Shown here: positions 1-9,932 of the stretch, piece after piece | Position numbering within the stretch: position 1 is the first letter of the stretch | How the letters are laid out: every line of letters starts with the position of its first letter | Origin: Algibacter mikhailovii | GTDB taxonomy: Bacteria; Bacteroidota; Bacteroidia; Flavobacteriales; Flavobacteriaceae | Direction: 5' to 3' | Assembly: GCF_014651495.1 (NCBI RefSeq) | Contig: NZ_BMWZ01000003.1 | Location: forward strand, 310,001-374,000 | DNA length: 64,000 bases | Translations under genes and position numbers: made by a program | Notes under the pieces: model-generated | The model's database searches: none | Told to the model about the DNA's origin: nothing | What the model saw: only the letters and a program-made list of their open reading frames with translations

Positions 1-505
1 TAATGAAGAAAATGCCAAAACAGCCATATTTAGCTATGGGCACAGAAATCCACAAGGACTAACCCTAAACCCTTTTACCGGAGCACTTTGGAATCATGAA
101 CATGGTCCCAAAGGTGGTGATGAAATAAACATCATAAATGGAGGCACTAATTATGGTTGGCCTGTAATTTCTTATGGTATTAATTATGACGGGACTGCTT
201 TTACTGAAATCACAGAAAAAGAAGGCATGGAACAACCTGTATTCTATTGGGTACCATCTATCGCTCCAAGTGGGATGACATTTGTTTCATCGGAAAACTA
301 CCCGCATTGGAAAGGAAACATACTCGTGGGATCCTTAAAATTTGAATATCTAGAACGTCTGCTCCTAGAAAATGAAAAAGTAATAAAGCGAGAAAAACTA
401 TTTGAAGATATTGGCAGGGTACGGCATGTTATTCAAGGTCCAGATGGCTACCTGTACATCGCCGTTGAGGACAAAGGCATCTATAAAATCATTTCAAAAA
501 ATTAA
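1..505 (+). CDS. PQQ-dependent sugar dehydrogenase, C-terminal part
   Basis: The reading frame is open from base 2, so the gene begins upstream of the window; the ATG at 227 is internal. The visible part carries hallmarks of the glucose/sorbosone dehydrogenase beta-propeller family: SYGHRNPQGL, then HGPKGGDEIN, then NYGWPVISYG, and a late PDGYLYIAV strand. Family members are secreted enzymes that oxidise sugars with PQQ as cofactor and pass electrons to a cytochrome. The next gene, 3 bases downstream, encodes a c-type cytochrome, which fits such an electron path. The protein ends with IYKIISKN, close to the normal end of the propeller. The actual substrate cannot be read from this fragment. 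Confidence 0.88.
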   Translation, partial: NEENAKTAIFSYGHRNPQGLTLNPFTGALWNHEHGPKGGDEINIINGGTNYGWPVISYGINYDGTAFTEITEKEGMEQPVFYWVPSIAPSGMTFVSSENYPHWKGNILVGSLKFEYLERLLLENEKVIKREKLFEDIGRVRHVIQGPDGYLYIAVEDKGIYKIISKN

Positions 506-508
506 ATC

Positions 509-916
509 ATGAAGGTTATTCCTATACTTGTATTAATCTTAATCAGTAATTTAATCGACCACTCAAACTACACGCAAACTACACCTTTAAAAGAAAGTAT
601 TTCTCGAGGCAGTGTCATTTATGAAGATTTCTGTATGCAGTGCCATTCTCCAGACGGCAAAGGTGTTGAACATGTTTTTCCGCCACTAGCCAATTCAGAT
701 TTCTTATTACAAAATAGGGTACTCAGTATTAAAGGCATCAAATATGGTCAAAAAGGAGAAATTAGTGTTAATGGCAAAACGTATAATGGCTTTATGCAAC
801 CCATGGGATTAGATAATGAAGAAATAGCCGATGTCATGAATTATATAAATAATAGCTGGGGCAATAAGTCAGAAAACATGGTCACTGAAGAAGAAGTTGC
901 TGCCATCAAAAAATAA
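509..916 (+). CDS. c-type cytochrome, single heme, secreted
   Basis: A 135-residue protein with a hydrophobic N-terminal signal segment (residues 2-17) followed by one heme-binding motif CMQCH at residues 42-46. A likely distal Met ligand lies in the FMQPMG segment, and the DEEIADVMNYINNSWG-type C-terminal helix is characteristic of class I cytochromes c. It should be exported and carry one covalent heme in the periplasm. It follows the PQQ dehydrogenase gene by 3 bases, so the two are almost certainly cotranscribed, and it is the natural electron acceptor for that enzyme. That pairing is inferred from context and is not proved by the sequence. Confidence 0.88.
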   Translation: MKVIPILVLILISNLIDHSNYTQTTPLKESISRGSVIYEDFCMQCHSPDGKGVEHVFPPLANSDFLLQNRVLSIKGIKYGQKGEISVNGKTYNGFMQPMGLDNEEIADVMNYINNSWGNKSENMVTEEEVAAIKK

Positions 917-929
917 GCAATATTTCGCG

Positions 930-956
930 TTGGATTTTTACATTTAATTAACTTTG
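930..956 (+). promoter_or_regulatory. Promoter of the udk-mutB operon
   Basis: A perfect Bacteroidetes -7 box TAACTTTG lies at 949-956, with TTG at 930-932 as the -33 element, 16 bases upstream. The predicted start of transcription is about 20 bases before the udk ATG. The -33 spacing is at the short end of the normal range. Confidence 0.55.
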
Positions 957-981
957 TAAAAAGAGTTACAAACCAAAAACA

Positions 982-1587
982 ATGTTGATAATAGGTATAG
1001 CAGGTGGCACTGGTTGTGGGAAAACCACTGTAGTTAACAAGATATTAAATGAGCTTCCCGAAGGAGAAGTTGGTGTAATATCTCAGGACTCATACTACAA
1101 GGACACGTCTCATTTATCCTATGATGAACGAATTAAAATAAATTTTGATCATCCCAGATCCATAGATTTCGATTTACTAGCTTCACATTTAAAAACACTT
1201 AAACAAAACACACCTATTGAGCAACCCGTATATTCTTTTGTAAAGCACAACCGAACAGGAGACACTACGTTAACATTACCTAGAAAGGTGATGATTATTG
1301 AGGGGATATTAATTTTAACAAATCCTGATTTAAGGGATATGTTTGACATTAAAATTTTTGTGCATGCTGATAGCGATGAACGTCTCATTAGAAGGCTTAA
1401 ACGAGATATTGCTGAGCGCGGTAGAGATTTAGATGAAATCCTTACTCGCTATCAAAACACTTTAAAGCCTATGCATAATCAATTTATAGAGCCCATGAAG
1501 GAATATGCAGACATTATAATACCCAACAACAAACACAATACTGTTGCGATAGATATAGTTAAAACAATAATTGCAGAAAAACTTTAA
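982..1587 (+). CDS. udk: Uridine kinase
   Basis: Uridine/cytidine kinase of 201 residues, the usual length. It phosphorylates uridine and cytidine with ATP or GTP in the pyrimidine salvage pathway, in the cytosol. The P-loop GGTGCGKT is at residues 8-15. The family segments SQDSYYKD, NFDHPRSIDF and VMIIEGILIL follow, along with the arginine-rich lid RLIRRLKRDIAERGR. The ATG at 982 follows a clear promoter. It is the first gene of a compact run (udk, divIC-like, mutA, lipoprotein, mutB); the next start codon is one base after its stop. Recognition is secure. Confidence 0.96.
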   Translation: MLIIGIAGGTGCGKTTVVNKILNELPEGEVGVISQDSYYKDTSHLSYDERIKINFDHPRSIDFDLLASHLKTLKQNTPIEQPVYSFVKHNRTGDTTLTLPRKVMIIEGILILTNPDLRDMFDIKIFVHADSDERLIRRLKRDIAERGRDLDEILTRYQNTLKPMHNQFIEPMKEYADIIIPNNKHNTVAIDIVKTIIAEKL

Positions 1588-1588
1588 A

Positions 1589-1912
1589 ATGGGATTAAAA
1601 GACAATAAATATTTAAAACCATTCAAAAACATATTCTTATTAATATTGGTTGTTTTTGCTATTTGGATGTTATTTTTTGATGCCAACTCATGGCTTATTC
1701 ATCATGAATTGAACACTGAAATTAACGATTTAGAAGACGAAAAAGAATATTATAAAAAGGAAATTGAAAAGGATAAGAAAGATTTAAAAAAACTGAGCAC
1801 AGACGAAGGTCTAGAAAAATTTGCGAGAGAAGAATACTATATGAAACGTGATAATGAAGATATTTTTATTATCGAGTATGAAGACAGTCTAAAAACAGAA
1901 GTTAATGACTAA
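1589..1912 (+). CDS. FtsB/DivIC-family septum formation initiator
   Basis: About 107 residues from the ATG at 1589; a TTG at 1571 would overlap udk and is rejected. One membrane-spanning segment (about residues 14-30, rich in Leu, Ile and Val) is followed by a charged coiled coil (EINDLEDEKEYYKKEIEKD) and the short conserved tail KLSTDEGLEKFAREEYYMK. That tail is diagnostic of the FtsB/DivIC family, bitopic proteins that bridge FtsL and FtsQ in the divisome. Its stop codon overlaps the mutA start (ATGACTAA, 8 bases shared), so translation is probably coupled. The sequence does not decide between FtsB and DivIC naming. Confidence 0.88.
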   Translation: MGLKDNKYLKPFKNIFLLILVVFAIWMLFFDANSWLIHHELNTEINDLEDEKEYYKKEIEKDKKDLKKLSTDEGLEKFAREEYYMKRDNEDIFIIEYEDSLKTEVND

Positions 1913-3260
1913 AGGCTTATTTGATGAGTTTGATCCTGTTTCTTCAAAACAATGGAAGCAGAAAATTCAGTTCGATTTAAAGGGCGCTGACTACAATGAC
2001 ACGCTTCTTTGGAAGACCAATGAAGACATTGCCGTCAAACCCTTCTATCATCTAGATCATTTTAAAAGTACGCCACCAGCATCAAATACAAAGGCAACCA
2101 GCTGGAAAATATGTCAAACAATTTATGTTTCTGATGTATTAGAATCCAACTTAAAAGCTTTTGATGTTTTAGAACGTGGCGCTGAGACAATAAAATTTAT
2201 TATCCCATCCAATGCGATTTCAATTAAAAACCTCATCAGCAATATAAATACAGATGAAACACGATTAATATTTGATTTACAGTTTCTATCTAATGACTAT
2301 ACTGAGAATCTATTAAAACTGGTTCCTAGCTGTATAATTAGCACTGATATTATTGGACATCTTGGCAAAACAGGAAATTGGCATAATACGCTCGCTAATG
2401 ATTTTAAATATTTAGAATCCTCCATTACTCAAACATCTTCTATTACTGTTAATGCAAGTTTATATCAGAATGCGGGGGCAAATATGATTCAGCAATTGGC
2501 CTATGCTTTGGCACATGCTAATGAATACCTCAACAAGTTAGACTCCAACATTAATTCAATTCAAGAAATCGTTTTTAACCTTTCCGTAGGTACTAATTAT
2601 TTTTTCGAAATCGCTAAACTTAGAGCTTTAAGGATGCTATGGAATACATTAGCTTCAGAATACCAAATACAAACAGATTGCCTAATAATTGCCTATCCAA
2701 CAAAACGAAACAAAACGCTTTATGATTATAACACGAATATGCTTCGTACTACCACCGAGTGTATGAGCGCTATTCTTGGTGGTGCTAATATTATTTGTAA
2801 TCTACCTTATGATGCTATTTATCATAAAGACAATGAATTTGGAGAACGCATTGCTAGAAATCAATTATTGATATTAAAACATGAAAGCTATTTTGACAAA
2901 GTTAACAACCCCGCAGACGGCGCATACTATATAGAAAGCATAACTAGCCAGTTGGCGGAAAAAGCATTGATTTTGTTTAAGAACATTGAGGCTTCGGGTG
3001 GCCTTTTAAAGCAATTAAAGGCTGGGACTATTCAAAGAAAAATTAAAGAAAGTAATGCCCGCGAACAAAAACAATTTGATAATGGAGAAGAGGTGCTTTT
3101 AGGCACAAATGTATTTCCCAATACCAAAGACAAAATGCAAAAAGAGCTCGAACTCTATCCATTTGTAAAAACAAACACAAGAAAAACATTAATTGAACCC
3201 ATAATAGAAAAACGTTTAGCAGAACATTTAGAACAAAACCGATTAAAAAATGAAAACTAA
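1905..3260 (+). CDS. mutA: Methylmalonyl-CoA mutase small (beta) subunit
   Basis: A 451-residue relative of the methylmalonyl-CoA mutase barrel. Visible family features are the N-terminal KQWKQKIQFDLKG, the barrel segment FEIAKLRALRMLWN, the RTTTECMSAILGGAN motif, and NPADGAYYIESIT. The small subunit is known to be non-catalytic and to stabilise the large subunit. Here the chain ends soon after the barrel and lacks the cobalamin-binding domain that the large subunit keeps (DGHDRG). The partner gene mutB lies downstream, separated by a lipoprotein gene. Together they interconvert methylmalonyl-CoA and succinyl-CoA. The start codon overlaps the preceding stop. Confidence 0.93.
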   Translation: MTKGLFDEFDPVSSKQWKQKIQFDLKGADYNDTLLWKTNEDIAVKPFYHLDHFKSTPPASNTKATSWKICQTIYVSDVLESNLKAFDVLERGAETIKFIIPSNAISIKNLISNINTDETRLIFDLQFLSNDYTENLLKLVPSCIISTDIIGHLGKTGNWHNTLANDFKYLESSITQTSSITVNASLYQNAGANMIQQLAYALAHANEYLNKLDSNINSIQEIVFNLSVGTNYFFEIAKLRALRMLWNTLASEYQIQTDCLIIAYPTKRNKTLYDYNTNMLRTTTECMSAILGGANIICNLPYDAIYHKDNEFGERIARNQLLILKHESYFDKVNNPADGAYYIESITSQLAEKALILFKNIEASGGLLKQLKAGTIQRKIKESNAREQKQFDNGEEVLLGTNVFPNTKDKMQKELELYPFVKTNTRKTLIEPIIEKRLAEHLEQNRLKNEN

Positions 3261-3933
3261 CATGAATTCCCAATTTAACCTTATTGCTGTTTTATTAGTA
3301 TTTACTTTTTTTAACTGTAAACAGCAAAACACTTTTTCAGACTACAAATTTGCCGACAAACCACAGGCTATCTCTTGCGAGGGTTTAAATTCCAAATTAT
3401 ACAATGAAGCCCTCTATAGTTTTGAAGATGATATTCTAAACTACTATCAACAACAAAAATCAACTTCTACTTTAGTGCAAGCGTATTCCCAGTTCCTAAG
3501 AGGTTCTAATTATGGCAGGCTTAAATTAGAAGATTTTGTTTCAAAGCATACATTAGATGTTTTCGAAGCCTTAAAGGAAGAGGCTGATTTATGGGATGCC
3601 AATAATACTGAAAGTCATTTGAACTACCACGGAAAAACAATACGTTGTATTTCTGAAAACATAAAAGACGCTAATCTTAAAGCAACCCTTAATGCACTCA
3701 TCTCTACAAATAGTATGAGTCCAAAATTATTTGGCGCTCCATTATTAACAAAATACAGAAATGCCCTAAATGATAAATATCTAGCATTATATATCACTCT
3801 AGACTTGTATTACTCTAATCTTTTTGAATTAAACTTAGACCTAGTTAATTTAGATAAACCAGAGCAGCAAGTAGACTTTAATAAACTACCACCTGCATCT
3901 AACCCTGACCCGCATGCAGGACATAATCATTAA
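3250..3933 (+). CDS. Lipoprotein of unknown function between mutA and mutB
   Basis: A 227-residue protein with an N-terminal hydrophobic stretch ending in a lipobox-like FTFFNC, so it is predicted to be a lipid-anchored envelope protein. The rest is helix-rich with no motif I recognise. The last residues, PDPHAGHNH, form a small His-rich tail that could bind metal. The gene overlaps the mutA stop by 11 bases (an alternative ATG at 3262 would not) and ends 5 bases before mutB, so it is embedded in the mutase operon. Why an envelope lipoprotein sits between two cytosolic mutase subunits is not apparent. No function is assigned. Confidence 0.8.
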   Translation: MKTNMNSQFNLIAVLLVFTFFNCKQQNTFSDYKFADKPQAISCEGLNSKLYNEALYSFEDDILNYYQQQKSTSTLVQAYSQFLRGSNYGRLKLEDFVSKHTLDVFEALKEEADLWDANNTESHLNYHGKTIRCISENIKDANLKATLNALISTNSMSPKLFGAPLLTKYRNALNDKYLALYITLDLYYSNLFELNLDLVNLDKPEQQVDFNKLPPASNPDPHAGHNH

Positions 3934-3938
3934 TTGAT

Positions 3939-6062
3939 TTGAGAAAAAACCTGCAACATATCACTCTAAAAAGCGAAGCTAAAAGTCAAAAGCCTCAAGC
4001 ACCTAGCTCTTTTTTAACTGCTGAAGCTATTGAAGTAAAATCAACATATTCAAAGGAAGATATTGATGACTTAAAACAAGTTAATTTTGTAGCTGGTGTA
4101 GCCCCTTTTTTAAGAGGGCCTTACAGTACGATGTATGTTCGCAGGCCATGGACCATTAGGCAATATGCTGGATTTAGTACTGCTGAAGAAAGCAATGCTT
4201 TTTACAGACGAAATCTCGCGGCTGGCCAAAAAGGGCTATCCGTGGCATTTGACTTAGCAACGCATAGAGGTTATGACTCAGACCATGAGCGTGTTGTTGG
4301 AGATGTTGGAAAAGCTGGAGTAGCAATTGATTCGGTGGAAGACATGAAAATTTTGTTTGACCAAATCCCGTTAGATAAAATGTCGGTTTCCATGACCATG
4401 AATGGTGCTGTACTTCCAATCATGGCATTTTATATTGTAGCAGCTGAAGAACAAGGTGTAAAACCCGAACAACTTTCTGGAACGATTCAGAATGATATCC
4501 TGAAGGAATTTATGGTGAGAAATACATACATCTACCCGCCTACGCCTTCCATGAAAATCATCTCAGATATTTTCGAATTTACCAGTAAAAACATGCCTAA
4601 ATTCAATAGCATTAGCATTTCCGGATATCATATGCAGGAAGCAGGAGCCACCTGTGATATTGAATTAGCCTATACCTTGGCTGATGGATTGGAATATATA
4701 AGAAAAGGGTTAGCTGCAGGTATGGACATTGACACCTTTGCACCGCGATTATCATTCTTTTGGGCAATAGGCATGAATCATTTCATGGAAATTGCAAAAA
4801 TGCGGGCAGCAAGAATGCTTTGGGCTAAACTGGTAATACAATTCAACCCAAAAAATGAAAAATCATTAACGCTTAGAACACATTGCCAAACTTCAGGTTG
4901 GAGTTTGACAGAACAAGACCCTTTCAACAATGTTGCAAGAACTACTATTGAAGCTGCAGCAGCTGCATTTGGAGGTACTCAAAGCCTGCACACCAATGCA
5001 CTAGATGAGGCCATAGCATTACCTACCGATTTTTCAGCGCGTATTGCAAGAAACACACAAATTTTTCTACAACAAGAAACTAAAATAACAAAAACCGTAG
5101 ACCCTTGGGCTGGCAGTTATTACGTTGAAAAACTAACCCATGACATTGCTAATAAAGCTTGGGGGCTTATTCAAGAAATTGAAGATTTGGGCGGCATGAC
5201 CAAAGCCATTGAATCGGGAATTCCTAAAATCAGAATTGAAGAAGCGGCAGCCAGAAAACAAGCACGTATAGACTCGGGGCAAGACATTATTGTTGGAGTG
5301 AATAAATACAGGCTCAAAGAGGAAGCTCCAATTACAACCTTAGAGATTGACAATCAAACAGTGAGACAATCTCAAATAGAGCAATTGCGGCACATAAAAT
5401 CAACACGAGATTCTGAAAAGGTAAAACTGGCTCTTGCAAATTTATCGACAGCAGCCTCTTCAGGAGAAGAAAATTTATTAGCTTTAGCTGTTGAAGCGGC
5501 TAGATTGCGCGCAACATTAGGTGAAATAAGTGACGCATTAGAAATCACTTTTGGCCGATATAAAGCACAAATAAAATCATTTTCCGGGGTGTATAGCAAA
5601 GAAATAAAAGACGACAAATCCTTTAAGAAAGCGCAAAAATTAGCTGATATTTTTGCAGAACAGGATGGGCGCAGACCACGTATTATGATAGCCAAAATGG
5701 GGCAAGATGGTCATGATCGAGGAGCTAAAGTCGTGGCCACAGGCTATGCAGATGTAGGTTTTGACGTGGATATTGGCCCCTTATTTCAAACGCCACTTGA
5801 AGCAGCTAAACAGGCTGTTGAAAATGATGTTCATATTTTAGGGGTTTCATCGCTGGCTGCAGGACATAAAACTTTAGTTCCACAAGTTATAGAAGCCTTG
5901 AAAAATTATGGTCGTGATGACATCATGGTTATTGTTGGTGGTGTAATTCCAAAACAAGATTATCAATTTTTATTTGATGCCGGTGCTGTAGCGGTTTTTG
6001 GACCCGGCACAAAAATAAGTGAAGCTGCTATTACTATTCTTGAAATTCTAATAGAAGAATAA
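3939..6062 (+). CDS. mutB: Methylmalonyl-CoA mutase large (catalytic) subunit
   Basis: A 707-residue adenosylcobalamin-dependent mutase. The TIM barrel carries [35 protein letters not shown] and [19 protein letters not shown]. The C-terminal cobalamin domain has the DxHxxG signature in [15 protein letters not shown] (about residues 590-600) and the later [12 protein letters not shown] and VIVGGVIP segments. It converts (R)-methylmalonyl-CoA to succinyl-CoA. The only sensible start is TTG at 3939 (reading [10 protein letters not shown]); the next in-frame ATG would remove conserved sequence. TTG use may lower expression or balance it against MutA. It ends the operon that begins at udk. Confidence 0.96.
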   Translation: MRKNLQHITLKSEAKSQKPQAPSSFLTAEAIEVKSTYSKEDIDDLKQVNFVAGVAPFLRGPYSTMYVRRPWTIRQYAGFSTAEESNAFYRRNLAAGQKGLSVAFDLATHRGYDSDHERVVGDVGKAGVAIDSVEDMKILFDQIPLDKMSVSMTMNGAVLPIMAFYIVAAEEQGVKPEQLSGTIQNDILKEFMVRNTYIYPPTPSMKIISDIFEFTSKNMPKFNSISISGYHMQEAGATCDIELAYTLADGLEYIRKGLAAGMDIDTFAPRLSFFWAIGMNHFMEIAKMRAARMLWAKLVIQFNPKNEKSLTLRTHCQTSGWSLTEQDPFNNVARTTIEAAAAAFGGTQSLHTNALDEAIALPTDFSARIARNTQIFLQQETKITKTVDPWAGSYYVEKLTHDIANKAWGLIQEIEDLGGMTKAIESGIPKIRIEEAAARKQARIDSGQDIIVGVNKYRLKEEAPITTLEIDNQTVRQSQIEQLRHIKSTRDSEKVKLALANLSTAASSGEENLLALAVEAARLRATLGEISDALEITFGRYKAQIKSFSGVYSKEIKDDKSFKKAQKLADIFAEQDGRRPRIMIAKMGQDGHDRGAKVVATGYADVGFDVDIGPLFQTPLEAAKQAVENDVHILGVSSLAAGHKTLVPQVIEALKNYGRDDIMVIVGGVIPKQDYQFLFDAGAVAVFGPGTKISEAAITILEILIEE

Positions 6063-6214
6063 CTAAAATATTCAGCCGCTATCTATACCTTTTAAGTTTG
6101 CAAGGTTCACTACTTTAAGTTAATAAATGTTAATTTCAAAAGCATCTACAAAAAAGTACTGTAACTTTATTTTGTTTTTAACTACAAACACATCTATAAC
6201 CAAGAATTACTTCT

Positions 6215-9037
6215 ATGAAAACAGCAATAACTCTAATAGTATGCTTCATTTTAACCATTTCAAATCAATTAATAGGCCAAGACCTTAATAATCAGATTGA
6301 TTTATCAGCAAAAATTCCGGTCGACAAAAATGTAAAAATAGGGAAACTAAGCAATGGGATCACCTACTACATTAGAAATAATGAAAAGCCAAAAGACAAG
6401 TTAGAATTAAGATTGGTTGTAAATGCAGGCTCTATTTTAGAAGATGAAGATCAACTAGGGTTAGCGCATTTTATGGAACACATGAATTTTAACGGAACTA
6501 CACATTTTAAAAAGAATGAATTAGTAGATTACCTGCAAAGTATAGGTGTTAAATTCGGTGCCGATTTAAACGCTTACACCAGTTTTGACGAAACCGTTTA
6601 TATTTTACCAATTCCTAGTGATGATCCAGAGAAATTAGACAAAGGTTTTCAAATTATTGAAGATTGGGCGCATAATGCCTTGCTGGACCACGAAGAAATA
6701 GATAAAGAACGAGGTGTAGTACTTGAAGAATATAGGTTAGGAAAAGGTGCTGACGAACGCATGCTACAAAACTATTTACCAAAAGTATTATACGGTTCAA
6801 AGTATGCCTCTCGCCTACCGATTGGCACTAAAGAAATTTTAGAAAATTTTGATTATAAATCTCTAGAGCGCTTTTACAAAGATTGGTACAGACCTGATTT
6901 AATGGCCATAATTGCCGTTGGAGATGTTGACACAAACACGCTAGAACAAAAAATAAAATCTCATTTTGAGCAAATTCCGGCAGCTGTTAATCCTCGACAA
7001 AGAGAGACGTTTTCCGTGCCTAACCATAAAGAAACACTAATAGCCATAGAATCAGATAAAGAAGCGCCATTTTCTAGGGTTCAGGTTTTATTTAAAGATG
7101 AAGGCAACATCCAAAATAAAGTAACACTTGCTGACTACAAGGCTATGATGACCAAATCGTTATTTACTCAAATGATAAATAATCGCTTGGATGAATTAAG
7201 AAATAGCGAAAACCCTCCTTTTGTTTATGGAGCTAGCTATCATGGAAAAACGTGGGCAAAAACTAAAGCAGCTTATCAATCTTTTGCAATGACTAGTGAA
7301 ACAGGTCAAATTGAAGGATTAAAAACGTTACTTGAAGAAAATGAACGTGTAAGACAATATGGTTTTTATGAAGGTGAATTTAATCGGGCAAAAGCTAATA
7401 TTTTAGCAAGACTTGAAAAAGCCGAAAAGGATAAGGACAAAACACCATCTAATAGGATTGTTGGTGAGTACATTAGGAACTTCTTAAATAAAGAACCCAT
7501 ACCTGGCATTGCATGGGAATATAACTTTAATAAGGCGAACTTACCTAGCATTACATTAACCGATGTAAACAATATAATTAACAACTATTTAAAAACTGAG
7601 AACCGAGTTATTGTGATTACGGGTCCTGAAAAAGAAGGCATTACCAAAGTTACTAAAGCTGAAGTCGAAGCACTTTTAAAGACAATGCAAGACTTGAAAT
7701 TAGAACCTTATGATGACAAAGAATTAGCAAATTCTTTAATTTCAGAATTGCCAACACCTGGGAGTGTTACCAATACAACTTCTAATGAGACTTTAGGTAC
7801 AACACAATTAATTTTAAGCAATGGCGCTAAGGTTACCTATAAAAAAACCGATTTTAAAAATGATGAAATTTTATTTAAAGCCTTTAGCTACGGAGGAACC
7901 TCTTTGTACTCCAATGAAGATTACTTATCTACAGCTCATGCAAACAGGGCATTAACCGAAGCCGGTGTAAATAATTTTGACAAAATAACATTGAACAAAA
8001 TGCTTTCTGGAAAAATAGTTTCGGTCAATCCTAGCATTGGCACTTACAGTGAAAACTTTTCAGGTTCAGCATCACCTCAAAACCTTGAGGAATTACTTCA
8101 ATTAACCCACTTATATTTTACAGCTTTAAATAAGGATGAAAAGGCCTTTAATTCTTTCATCAATAAACAAAAAGCGATTTTAGCTAATGTTTTAGCCAAT
8201 CCTCAGTATTACTTCCAAAATGAGATGGGCAAATTCCTAAACGCGGATAACCCAAGATATGTTGGTTTTCCTAGCCCTGATGATTTAGATAAGGCAAATT
8301 ATGATCTGGCCTATCAAAAATATAATGAGCGTTTTGCTGATGCTGGTGATTTCAACTTCTATTTTGTTGGAAATATTGACGAAAATAAGTTGATTGAATA
8401 TTGCTCAAAATATTTAGCTAACCTTCCTACTAAAAATAAAAAGGAGCATTATAAAATACCCGATTACAGACCTCTAACAGGCAAACATACCAAGATTGTT
8501 GAGAAAGGAGAAGACCCAAAAAGTAGTGTAAGAATTATTTATCAAGGTGGTACTACCTATGATGAAAGCGAAGCTCAGGCTTTTAAAAGCTTGGCAGAAA
8601 TATTAAGTATAAAACTTATAGAAAAGCTAAGAGAAGAAGAAAGTGGTGTTTATGGTGTTGGTGCACAAGGGCGCATTCAAAAAATACCGTATGGATGGTA
8701 CAACTTGAGTATTGGTTTCCCTTGTGGCCCTGAAAACGTTGAGAAACTTAAAAAGGACGCCATCAATGAAGTTGAATCTATTATACAAAATGGACCAACA
8801 GACAAAGATTTAGCGAAGATTAAGGAAGCTCAAATTTTAAAAAGAAAACAACAGCTTAAGGAAAATAACTATTGGATTAATTTACTCAAAAACGCAGACT
8901 TTTATGATAAAGACATCTCTAATGTATTTAATTATGAAGCACGTATTAATGCTTTAACCAAAGTTCAAATTCAAGATGTGGCTAAAAAGTATTTAACTGG
9001 CGATTATATTTTATGCATTCATAATCCAGAGAAATAA
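6215..9037 (+). CDS. M16 family zinc metallopeptidase (pitrilysin-like), secreted
   Basis: A 940-residue protein with a signal peptide (residues 1-22, cleavage near GQD). The inverted zinc motif HxxEH is present as HFMEH at residues 85-89 in GLAHFMEHMNFNGT, and the downstream third-ligand region reads ERGVVLEEYRLG. A second M16 half follows, with the usual inactive copy (KLREEESGVYGVGAQ). The length fits two M16 halves on one chain. Such enzymes degrade peptides in the periplasm. The gene stands alone, with 152 bases upstream that hold a near-match -7 box TAACTTTA at 6162-6169. The substrate is unknown. Confidence 0.92.
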   Translation: MKTAITLIVCFILTISNQLIGQDLNNQIDLSAKIPVDKNVKIGKLSNGITYYIRNNEKPKDKLELRLVVNAGSILEDEDQLGLAHFMEHMNFNGTTHFKKNELVDYLQSIGVKFGADLNAYTSFDETVYILPIPSDDPEKLDKGFQIIEDWAHNALLDHEEIDKERGVVLEEYRLGKGADERMLQNYLPKVLYGSKYASRLPIGTKEILENFDYKSLERFYKDWYRPDLMAIIAVGDVDTNTLEQKIKSHFEQIPAAVNPRQRETFSVPNHKETLIAIESDKEAPFSRVQVLFKDEGNIQNKVTLADYKAMMTKSLFTQMINNRLDELRNSENPPFVYGASYHGKTWAKTKAAYQSFAMTSETGQIEGLKTLLEENERVRQYGFYEGEFNRAKANILARLEKAEKDKDKTPSNRIVGEYIRNFLNKEPIPGIAWEYNFNKANLPSITLTDVNNIINNYLKTENRVIVITGPEKEGITKVTKAEVEALLKTMQDLKLEPYDDKELANSLISELPTPGSVTNTTSNETLGTTQLILSNGAKVTYKKTDFKNDEILFKAFSYGGTSLYSNEDYLSTAHANRALTEAGVNNFDKITLNKMLSGKIVSVNPSIGTYSENFSGSASPQNLEELLQLTHLYFTALNKDEKAFNSFINKQKAILANVLANPQYYFQNEMGKFLNADNPRYVGFPSPDDLDKANYDLAYQKYNERFADAGDFNFYFVGNIDENKLIEYCSKYLANLPTKNKKEHYKIPDYRPLTGKHTKIVEKGEDPKSSVRIIYQGGTTYDESEAQAFKSLAEILSIKLIEKLREEESGVYGVGAQGRIQKIPYGWYNLSIGFPCGPENVEKLKKDAINEVESIIQNGPTDKDLAKIKEAQILKRKQQLKENNYWINLLKNADFYDKDISNVFNYEARINALTKVQIQDVAKKYLTGDYILCIHNPEK

Positions 9038-9131
9038 AAAAATCATTACTAATTTAGATCGCTAATTAAGGCGCTTTGTTTCTTCCTGCTGTTTGTTAAC
9101 ATTTTGGATTTTTATTCCTAATAATAAATCG

Positions 9132-9139
9132 TATTTTTG
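9132..9139 (+). promoter_or_regulatory. -7 promoter box of the parA operon
   Basis: TATTTTTG matches the Bacteroidetes -7 consensus TAnnTTTG exactly and lies 24 bases before the parA ATG at 9164. The TTG inside this box (9137) is in frame with parA and could be mistaken for its start codon. A TTTG at 9103-9106 is a possible -33 element, but at 25 bases the spacing is long. Confidence 0.5.
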
Positions 9140-9163
9140 GCGGGAATAAAACCAAATCAATTC

Positions 9164-9928
9164 ATGGGGAAAATCATTGCGATTGCTAATCAAAAAGGTG
9201 GTGTAGGTAAAACAACAACATCAATCAATTTAGCTGCTTCACTAGGTGTATTAGAAAAGAAAGTATTACTAATTGATGCTGATCCTCAAGCCAATGCAAC
9301 TTCGGGAATTGGGATAGATGTGGAATCCGTTGAAGTAGGAACGTATCAGCTTTTAGAACATTCTAACAGTGCTAAAGATGCGATTATAAAAACCAGTACG
9401 CCAAATCTTGACATTATTCCGGCGCATATAGATTTAGTTGCTATTGAAATAGAACTCGTAGATAAAGAGTCTCGTGAATACATGCTAAAAAGTGCCTTGA
9501 AAGACATCAAAGATGATTATGATTACATTTTGATTGATTGTGCACCGTCATTAGGTTTGTTAACGCTTAATGCTCTAACCGCTGGAGATTCTGTAATGAT
9601 TCCTATACAGTGCGAATATTTCGCGCTAGAAGGTCTTGGTAAGCTATTGAACACTATAAAAAGTGTGCAAAAAGTCCATAACCCTGAATTAGACATTGAA
9701 GGGTTACTTTTAACCATGTATGATTCGCGTTTGCGCTTATCTAATCAGGTTGTTGAAGAGGTTCAAAAACATTTTAATGATATGGTTTTTAAAACCATTA
9801 TTCAACGTAATGTTCGATTAAGCGAAGCACCGAGTTATGGTGAAAGTATAATTAACTATGATGCTAGTAGTAAAGGTGCAAACAATTACTTAAGTTTGGC
9901 AAAAGAAGTTATCAATAAAAACTCCTAA
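9164..9928 (+). CDS. parA: ParA-family chromosome partitioning ATPase (Soj)
   Basis: A 254-residue ATPase from the ATG at 9164. The deviant Walker A KGGVGKTT is at residues 11-18, followed by LLIDADPQANATSG and YDYILIDCAPSLGLLTLNAL. This is the chromosomal ParA/Soj type, a DNA-bound ATPase that works with ParB on parS to move replication origins. The in-frame upstream TTG at 9137 is part of the promoter -7 box and is rejected as a start. parB follows 4 bases downstream. I found no copy of the parS 16-mer in the window by eye. Confidence 0.96.
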   Translation: MGKIIAIANQKGGVGKTTTSINLAASLGVLEKKVLLIDADPQANATSGIGIDVESVEVGTYQLLEHSNSAKDAIIKTSTPNLDIIPAHIDLVAIEIELVDKESREYMLKSALKDIKDDYDYILIDCAPSLGLLTLNALTAGDSVMIPIQCEYFALEGLGKLLNTIKSVQKVHNPELDIEGLLLTMYDSRLRLSNQVVEEVQKHFNDMVFKTIIQRNVRLSEAPSYGESIINYDASSKGANNYLSLAKEVINKNS

Positions 9929-9932
9929 TATT

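Noticed and set aside
9137-9163. In-frame TTG start for parA nine codons upstream of the ATG
   Set aside because: The TTG is part of the exact -7 box TATTTTTG, and the conserved ParA N-terminus begins at the ATG at 9164.
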